A stretch of 28,973 bases of DNA, from contig URIC01000032.1 of the NCBI GenBank assembly GCA_900547755.1, forward strand, positions 1 through 28,973, read 5' to 3'. Below the pieces are notes generated by a model. That model saw nothing but the letters and a program-made list of their open reading frames with translations, did no database searches and was not told the DNA's origin. This document shows positions 24,051 through 28,973 of this stretch, in pieces. The position numbers and the translations under genes were made by a program. The stretch comes from an uncultured Bacteroidales bacterium (GTDB lineage: Bacteria; Bacteroidota; Bacteroidia; Bacteroidales; Muribaculaceae). The first letter of the stretch is position 1. Every line of letters starts with the position of its first letter.

Positions 24051-24691
24051 AACCCAAGGCCCTCCTGTTTGACTTGGACGGAGTACTCATCGACTCAGAG
24101 CGCCAGTATACGCGCATCTGGGCCGATGTAGACCGTATCGTATACCATACCGGAGTCAAGGATTTCCCGCTCGCCATAAAAGGGATGACACTGGCAAACA
24201 TACTCGCTACATATTTTCCTGAAAATATGCACAAACGAGTCAGCGACTTCTGCATAGCCGAGGAACGCAAGCTGCGTTTCGGATATATGCCGGGGGCCAG
24301 AGAGCTGCTCGCGGAACTGAAACGGCGGGAAATACCCGCCGTCCTCGTCACAAGCTCGGACCTGGCCAAAATGAACCGTCTGCAAGAAGTTTTGCCCGAC
24401 ATTTTCCAGTGGTTCTCACATATAGTCTATGGCGAGATGGTGGAGCATGGCAAGCCTGCTCCCGACCCTTATCTGCTCGGAGCCGGACTGTCCGGCGTTC
24501 CGGCCTCCGACTGCGCGGTAATCGAAGACTCCCTCTCCGGCCTTGAATCAGGCCGTGCGGCAGGCGCATACCTGATAGGTATGACCGACACCCTGGGCCG
24601 CAAAGCCATCGAGGGACACGCAGACATTGTGCTCGACTCCCTGGAGGACCTTGACCTCGACTTACTTCTGAATACATTAGAAAACAGATGA
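24047..24691 (+). CDS. HAD-superfamily hydrolase (beta-phosphoglucomutase-like phosphatase)
   Basis: 214 residues. HAD motif I is LLFDLDGVLIDSE (6-18; nucleophile Asp9 and general acid Asp11), followed by a helical cap of the subfamily I type. Motif II is in VLVTSS near residue 100, motif III Lys lies in GKPAPDPY, and motif IV is in VIEDSLSGLESGRAAG. It should be a cytoplasmic phosphatase or mutase of small phosphorylated metabolites; the substrate cannot be read from sequence. Both ends overlap neighbours by four bases (ATGA), so it is translationally coupled to glnS before it and rarA after it. Confidence 0.92.
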   Translation: MKPKALLFDLDGVLIDSERQYTRIWADVDRIVYHTGVKDFPLAIKGMTLANILATYFPENMHKRVSDFCIAEERKLRFGYMPGARELLAELKRREIPAVLVTSSDLAKMNRLQEVLPDIFQWFSHIVYGEMVEHGKPAPDPYLLGAGLSGVPASDCAVIEDSLSGLESGRAAGAYLIGMTDTLGRKAIEGHADIVLDSLEDLDLDLLLNTLENR

Positions 24692-25986
24692 ACAACGCTC
24701 CCTTGGCAGAAAGACTCCGTCCCACCGACCTGGAAGGATACATAGGCCAGCGGCACCTTGTGGGTGAAGGTGCCGTGCTTCGCCGCATGATTGAGACCGG
24801 TAAGGTCAACAGCTTCATCCTCTGGGGCCCTCCCGGCGTTGGCAAGACTACCCTGGCCCGAATCGTAGCCAGACAGACGGAAGTGCCGTTCCACACCCTG
24901 AGCGCCGTGACAAGCGGTGTGAAGGACGTACGCGAAGTCCTGGAGCGTTGCCGTCAGGAAGGACGAAGCCTTTTCTCCAAAGGAAGACCGATTCTGTTCA
25001 TCGACGAAATCCACCGCTTCAACAAGAGCCAACAGGATTCTCTGCTCGGAGCGGTGGAGAACGGCACGGTCACCCTAATAGGCGCCACCACCGAAAACCC
25101 CTCCTTTGAGGTAATACGCCCTCTACTATCCCGCAGTCAGGTCTACACACTGCAACCTCTCGGTGTCGAAGACATGGAGACTCTCCTGGCCCGCGCCCTG
25201 TCCACAGACAAAGTGCTATCCGCCCGTCAGGTGCAGGTGCGCCAAAAGGACGCTCTATTCCGCTACGCCGGCGGCGATGCACGTAAGCTGCTTAATATAA
25301 TTGATTTGCTGGAACAGTCCACCCCCGATGGCGAACCGGTGGTGATTGACGACAGACACGTCACCGAAGCACTTCAGGAAAATCCCTTGGCCTACGACCG
25401 CGACGGCGAAATGCACTACGACATCATCTCCGCATTCATAAAAAGCGTGCGAGGCTCAGACCCCGATGCCGCGGTCTACTGGCTGGCCCGTATGGTAGAA
25501 GGTGGCGAGGACCCCAAATTCATTGCCCGCCGCCTGTGCATTCTCGCAGCCGAAGACATAGGCCTGGCCAACCCCAACGCCTTGCTCCTTGCCAACGCCA
25601 CTTTCGACGCACTTGCTAAAATAGGCTGGCCCGAAGGCCGCATTATCCTCAGCGAATGTGCCATATACCTGGCCACATCCCCCAAAAGCAACAGCGCCTA
25701 TTTAGCCATAGACGCGGCCTTGGCCGAAGTGAAAAAAAGCGGCGACCTGCCGGTACCGCTGCACCTGCGCAACGCCCCCACACAACTGATGGAAGACCTC
25801 GGATACTCCAAAGGCTACAAATACGCGCATGACTATCAGAACCATTTCGTAGCCCAGCAATACCTTCCCGACACTCTGTTGCAGACACACTTCTGGAATC
25901 CCTGCCCGAACTCCTCGGAGGCTAAGATGCAGGCCCGCATGGATGTCCTGAGAGGAATATCACGGCCCGACAACGAGAAACAATAA
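24688..25986 (+). CDS. rarA: Replication-associated recombination protein A (RarA/MgsA/WRNIP1 family AAA+ ATPase)
   Basis: 432 residues, normal for RarA. The N-terminal LRPTDLEGYIGQ (10-21), Walker A WGPPGVGKTT (46-55) and Walker B LFIDEIHRFNKSQQDSLL (103-120) are diagnostic, with the sensor segment IGATTENPSFEV and the RarA-specific C-terminal DIISAFIKSVRGSDPDAA, ARRLCILAAEDIGLANP and HLRNAPTQLM. RarA forms a tetrameric ATPase that works at stalled replication forks and single-stranded DNA ends. Its ATG overlaps the stop of the HAD gene. No hairpin follows the stop before the tRNA-Ala promoter. Confidence 0.97.
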   Translation: MNNAPLAERLRPTDLEGYIGQRHLVGEGAVLRRMIETGKVNSFILWGPPGVGKTTLARIVARQTEVPFHTLSAVTSGVKDVREVLERCRQEGRSLFSKGRPILFIDEIHRFNKSQQDSLLGAVENGTVTLIGATTENPSFEVIRPLLSRSQVYTLQPLGVEDMETLLARALSTDKVLSARQVQVRQKDALFRYAGGDARKLLNIIDLLEQSTPDGEPVVIDDRHVTEALQENPLAYDRDGEMHYDIISAFIKSVRGSDPDAAVYWLARMVEGGEDPKFIARRLCILAAEDIGLANPNALLLANATFDALAKIGWPEGRIILSECAIYLATSPKSNSAYLAIDAALAEVKKSGDLPVPLHLRNAPTQLMEDLGYSKGYKYAHDYQNHFVAQQYLPDTLLQTHFWNPCPNSSEAKMQARMDVLRGISRPDNEKQ

Positions 25987-26044
25987 AATCACGACCGATA
26001 AACAAAGCTAATACTCAACCGATTACAAAAAAAGACCATCAAAA

Positions 26045-26076
26045 TTTGGTCAAATAAAAAAAACGCAGTAACTTTG
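26045..26076 (+). promoter_or_regulatory. Promoter of tRNA-Ala
   Basis: TTTG (26045-26048), 20 bases, then TAACTTTG (26069-26076). The same spacing is seen before tRNA-Met. Predicted start is near 26083. Confidence 0.75.
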
Positions 26077-26126
26077 CACTGCAAGAAAGGGAGAAATCCC
26101 GCGCCGAAAGACGCAACTTGTCAAAC

Positions 26127-26200
26127 GGGGCATTAGCTCATCTGGCTAGAGCGTTTGACTGGCAGTCAAGAGGTGACCAGTTCGAGTCTGGTATGCTCCA
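26127..26200 (+). tRNA. tRNA-Ala (anticodon GGC)
   Basis: A 74-base cloverleaf without encoded CCA (the discriminator A is followed by CAA). The acceptor stem GGGGCAT pairs with ATGCTCC and includes the G3-U70 wobble that is the alanine identity element. The anticodon arm TTGA-CTGGCAG-TCAA carries GGC, and the T-arm is ACCAG-TTCGAGT-CTGGT. It has its own promoter and terminator. Confidence 0.96.
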
Positions 26201-26203
26201 CAA

Positions 26204-26240
26204 AAAGCAGGTTTGAGAATCTCAAATCTGCTTTGTTTTT
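26204..26240 (+). terminator. Terminator after tRNA-Ala
   Basis: A 14-bp stem with one G-U pair (AAAGCAGGTTTGAG at 26204-26217 with CTCAAATCTGCTTT at 26221-26234, 3-base loop) is followed by GTTTTT. Confidence 0.88.
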
Positions 26241-26354
26241 ATACCCCACTCTAAACACGGGATGTCTGCAAACGGGTCAGCAGAAACTGGGGCGCATAGT
26301 AATATGCCTGTATTTCAGCGTAGATGTCGCAGAGGCGGAAGATGAAATTTTACA

Positions 26355-27203
26355 TCATAGGTGTGGAAAATATAAATCTTTGGAATAAGGCACGTATTTA
26401 ATCCACTCTTTCATATTACTGTCAACGGTTTGCCTTGTAAAAGTATATTTATCTCCGCATCCGTTGAGTTCAATAACGTCAGGAGAAAAAGAAATCAAAG
26501 ACCAGTAAATGCCGCCGTCAGGATTGAACGTGCAGGTATTGGGCTGAAATTTCGAATTATCAATTTCAAGGTCATTTTGGACGATTGACAAGTTATTCGG
26601 ATAGATTTCACACGTAAACTCACCGGTATTTTTATTTTTCATCATTCTTATGTTCTGAAAGAATAATGTGCCTTTCTTATTACTTCTCGCAGCCGCAGCA
26701 CGGATATATACCATATTGCCATTGATAAGATATACGAACATATGGCGGTTGGTATTAACTTCGCAGTATGGCATCCCGTCATTGTCGCCGTATGCCACAC
26801 CCATCTGCCACTCTTGCAGACATCTGCCGACATCGAAAGCCGATTCACACTTCTTCATTTCATACGGCTTTACGGTTTCTATATCTTCTACTTTTTTCAG
26901 ACGCTGACCGCAGATAACAAGCAGATTTTCAGACTTACTCATTTCAAGTGGCTTGACATTTCCAGGGAAAGACACAGACCCGTCTGGAGAAAAAACCGTG
27001 CTGTGTAATATCCCGGCACTTGGAATTTCAAGGACTGCCTGCATTGTAGAATCCTCTTTTGAGTAGAAAATGCAAATTGAGTCAGTAATGACAGCTTCGG
27101 CGTTGTCGTTAGCCCAAACGCCCTTATATAAAGGGAAATTTGTACCTGCATTAGCTATGATTACAGCAATTAGGCAAAATATAGAGAATAATATTTTTTT
27201 CAT
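26355..27203 (-). CDS. Orphan secreted protein, unknown function
   Basis: 282 residues from the ATG at 27201-27203 (the preceding codon is GTG). The N-terminus MKKILFSIFCLIAVIIANAG is a Sec signal peptide, probably cut after the Ala-Asn-Ala stretch. The mature part is beta-rich, contains several Cys (near 61, 98, 118, 128, 145 and others), and recalls small periplasmic Bacteroidales proteins with a repeated WxxGV/GIYWS rhythm, but I recognise no family. Base use is clearly A+T-richer than in the housekeeping genes. It stands alone between tRNA-Ala and a decayed gene, which suggests acquired DNA. Confidence 0.75.
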   Translation of the reverse strand: MKKILFSIFCLIAVIIANAGTNFPLYKGVWANDNAEAVITDSICIFYSKEDSTMQAVLEIPSAGILHSTVFSPDGSVSFPGNVKPLEMSKSENLLVICGQRLKKVEDIETVKPYEMKKCESAFDVGRCLQEWQMGVAYGDNDGMPYCEVNTNRHMFVYLINGNMVYIRAAAARSNKKGTLFFQNIRMMKNKNTGEFTCEIYPNNLSIVQNDLEIDNSKFQPNTCTFNPDGGIYWSLISFSPDVIELNGCGDKYTFTRQTVDSNMKEWIKYVPYSKDLYFPHL

Positions 27204-27233
27204 CACTAATGTTGTTGAATGATTTTACAATGG

Positions 27234-27267
27234 CAAAGTTACACTTTTATTTCGGAATTAGCCTCAA
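27234..27267 (-). promoter_or_regulatory. Likely promoter of the orphan secreted protein
   Basis: On the minus strand TAACTTTG (27234-27241) matches the -7 consensus exactly. The best -33 candidate, TTG (27265-27267), is 23 bases away, at the long end of the allowed range. Confidence 0.5.
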
Positions 27268-27305
27268 TAAATGTTGATAAATCTCAGCCGACTACAAAAA
27301 TACTC

Positions 27306-27816
27306 CTACTCTCGGGGAGACCTCGGTCTCCTTTTTTGGAGAGGCATATCCTCGCCTATATACCATCCGTTGAAAATCTTGGAAACCTGTCTCATTGTGA
27401 CATCGGCTGAAAATTCCTTCCAACCATCGGCATGTCCCGTGATGGCTGACAGGCGTTCAAGCGTGTCACTGTCAATATCGCCCATAGGTTTAGAGCTACC
27501 GGGATTGATAAGTACAGCGGCACCGATGACATTCCAACTGTCGCCGAACCGCAGTACGGTGTTAAGTCGGAAATTCAGAAGACCATCCGAAAAATATCGT
27601 GCATAGACCTTCATAGCGTCATTAGGATACAAGCTTAAAACTAAACCTGTTGGCAAGCCCGTTAGGATTATTTACAGTATAATGGGCAACAAAAGACATT
27701 GTGATTTCTTTGTCATCGGAAGAAAGCATCGTTCCATGTTTTACCACCTCCGCCGAAGCGTCCTTTGAAAGTTTACCGACTTGTCGTTTAGCTGTACAAA
27801 TCCATTGTTTGTCCAT
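27306..27816 (-). pseudogene. Frameshifted and 3'-truncated remnant of a soluble protein gene
   Basis: Two minus-strand frames overlap between 27622 and 27656. The first (27816 down to 27622) begins at ATG with MDKQWICTAKRQVGKLSKDA and reads well up to NPNGLANRFSFKL before a stop. The second continues sensibly from YPNDAMKVYARYF to NVIGAAVLINPGSSKP, then SADVTMRQVSKIFNGWY. A single-base shift near 27625-27635 would fuse them into one protein of about 165 residues. The final dozen residues (PLQKRRPRSPRE) run through a palindrome and look unnatural, so the 3' end also seems lost. The NPGSS and D-x-TM spacing faintly recalls DUF1643 proteins; that is a weak guess. No promoter was found. Confidence 0.5.
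27316..27337 (+). repeat. Palindrome followed by a T-run
   Basis: GGAGACC and GGTCTCC (27316-27322 and 27325-27331) are separated by only two bases and followed by TTTTTT. It resembles a terminator reading rightward, but no plus-strand gene precedes it, and it lies inside the apparent 3' end of the decayed gene. It may mark a deletion junction. Confidence 0.35.
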
Positions 27817-27868
27817 AATAATAATGATATTCTATGCCGCGGTCATCCCCTCGTTGGCGAAAGTGTTC

Positions 27869-27980
27869 ATATACGAGAAAAGCGTAGGAATCTGTATCTG
27901 TTACCGTCCTACACTTCGAGGCTTCTCGCATTGCCCATCAATAGTCGGACGGCAACGAAGAAGCCCTACGCTTGTATATG
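27869..27980. repeat. Nested inverted repeats in non-coding DNA
   Basis: Outer arms at 27869-27888 and 27965-27980 pair over 16 positions (CATATAC and AAGCGTAGG with CCTACGCTTGTATATG, with a 4-base bulge). Middle arms GTTACCGTCC (27900-27909) and GGACGGCAAC (27947-27956) pair with one mismatch. An inner hairpin CGAG-GCTT-CTCG lies at 27917-27928. TCAATAGTC (27938-27946) is repeated in inverse as GACTATTGA at 28072-28080. No credible gene lies between 27817 and 28297. This stretch could be a structured RNA or the relic of a mobile element. Confidence 0.45.
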
Positions 27981-28297
27981 TAATTCACACTTCAGTACAT
28001 ATTCACTCCGGAATAACGTACAAAAGCAAAAAAATCACATATCCACGGGCATCTACCGTTGCTCAATCCTTGACTATTGACTGAATTTTGCGAGAATTCC
28101 GAAGTGTCAAGAATCAGCGCGGATAAACGCTTTTCATTATGTCTTAGCTTCCCGCCCTCAATCCCCAACCGGGGCTTCGTGCGGTCTGCATTTGCAAAAT
28201 TAATCAAAAAACATGAACTGAGAAAAGGATTACCCTAAAAAATCAAACCCAATAATTTGTAAATGGTCTTATGCGGCGTACACAGATGTGTATATAC

Positions 28298-28330
28298 AAA
28301 AAAAGACGGGGCAGCTGGCGCTGTCCCGTC
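28298..28330 (-). terminator. Terminator of the rRNA operon
   Basis: Reading leftward after 5S rRNA, an 11-bp stem with one mismatch (28320-28330 with 28305-28315, loop of 4) is followed by seven T residues (28298-28304 on the complementary strand). Confidence 0.85.
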
Positions 28331-28337
28331 TCCGTAA

Positions 28338-28445
<108 letters not shown>

Positions 28446-28657
28446 TTCTCTTTCTCCGACCCTCGTGTCCCCGCTCTCGGGGTACATCTCTTTCGGGTCG
28501 CGTGTAGGGGCAAGAAGCGGACCTGACCGGAAGCGCGTCGATTGCTCTGAGTCACCTGAGCTCCGTCTTCTACGAGTCCGAAGCATTCGCGGCTACAAGG
28601 TCCGGAGTTTCCGCAGCCGCTTCCGCGCGGCCGAAGTCTCCGGCTTGTCGTTTTTTT
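28446..28657 (-). other. 23S-5S internal transcribed spacer
   Basis: About 212 bases of G+C-rich, non-coding sequence between 23S and 5S rRNA. Short complementary stretches such as CCCC-GCTCT-CGGGG and a run of seven T (28651-28657) are visible. Open frames here are by-products of high G+C. No tRNA is present. Confidence 0.75.

Positions 28658-28973
<316 letters not shown>

Noticed and set aside
26127..26300. tRNA-Ala as the attachment site of an integrative element
   Set aside because: No integrase gene is present, and I could not find a second copy of the tRNA 3' end within the window, so an integrated element cannot be claimed.
26155..26388. Open frame starting inside tRNA-Ala
   Set aside because: It begins in the mature tRNA, crosses its terminator, and encodes nothing recognisable.
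27869..28080. CRISPR array
   Set aside because: The repeats are inverted and nested rather than direct and evenly spaced, and no cas gene is present.
27701..28084. Plus-strand frames over the repeat-rich gap
   Set aside because: They are rich in Ser, Cys and Ile with no domain, no promoter and no ribosome-entry context, and they overlap each other in several frames.

Overview
The window looks like a Bacteroidota chromosome, most likely order Bacteroidales and plausibly Muribaculaceae-like. Three things point there. Upstream of many genes sits the Bacteroidetes sigma promoter pair: TTG or TTTG at -33, 18-23 bases, then TAnnTTTG at -7. Shine-Dalgarno sequences are largely absent. The gene content also fits: PPi-dependent phosphofructokinase, a Bacteroides-type SerA with Lys in place of the catalytic His, DUF4491, and a secreted protein with a Bacteroidales C-terminal tail. 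Base composition is moderately G+C-rich except in two A+T-richer islands, at about 9.2-13.5 kb and 26.3-28.3 kb.

Layout. 1-2.1 kb: end of the ribosomal operon (rpsR, rplI), a terminator, then a DEAD-box RNA helicase. 2.1-3.6 kb: rlmH and nadC, divergent, with interlocked promoters. 3.6-5.5 kb: a secreted AmyE-like alpha-amylase and a YraN nuclease-fold protein. 5.5-9.1 kb (minus): a two-module secreted protein and pfp. 9.2-13.5 kb: a two-gene cassette of DUF262 proteins, one fused to an HNH-type DUF1524 nuclease and one much larger with no recognisable nuclease; this is the best candidate for an under-described, defence-like system. 13.5-16.7 kb: DUF4491 membrane protein, aroE, and the serine pathway pair serC-serA. 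17.0-18.9 kb (minus): a membrane flippase-like protein followed 4 bases later by kdsB. 19.2-22.3 kb: tRNA-Met and the potassium uptake pair trkA-trkH, where trkA carries an apparent frameshift near its 3' end. 22.3-26.0 kb: glnS, a HAD phosphatase and rarA, each overlapping the next by four bases. 26.1-28.3 kb: tRNA-Ala(GGC), an orphan secreted protein, a decayed two-frame gene fragment and a non-coding stretch rich in inverted repeats. 28.3-28.97 kb (minus): 5S rRNA with its terminator, and the 3' end of 23S rRNA, closing an rRNA operon that runs in from beyond the window.

Most of the window is housekeeping: translation, NAD, serine and shikimate synthesis, LPS sugar activation, potassium uptake, glycolysis and replication-fork maintenance. 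Accessory material is confined to the DUF262 cassette and to the segment between tRNA-Ala and the rRNA operon. All identifications come from motifs and remembered family features; no database search was possible.
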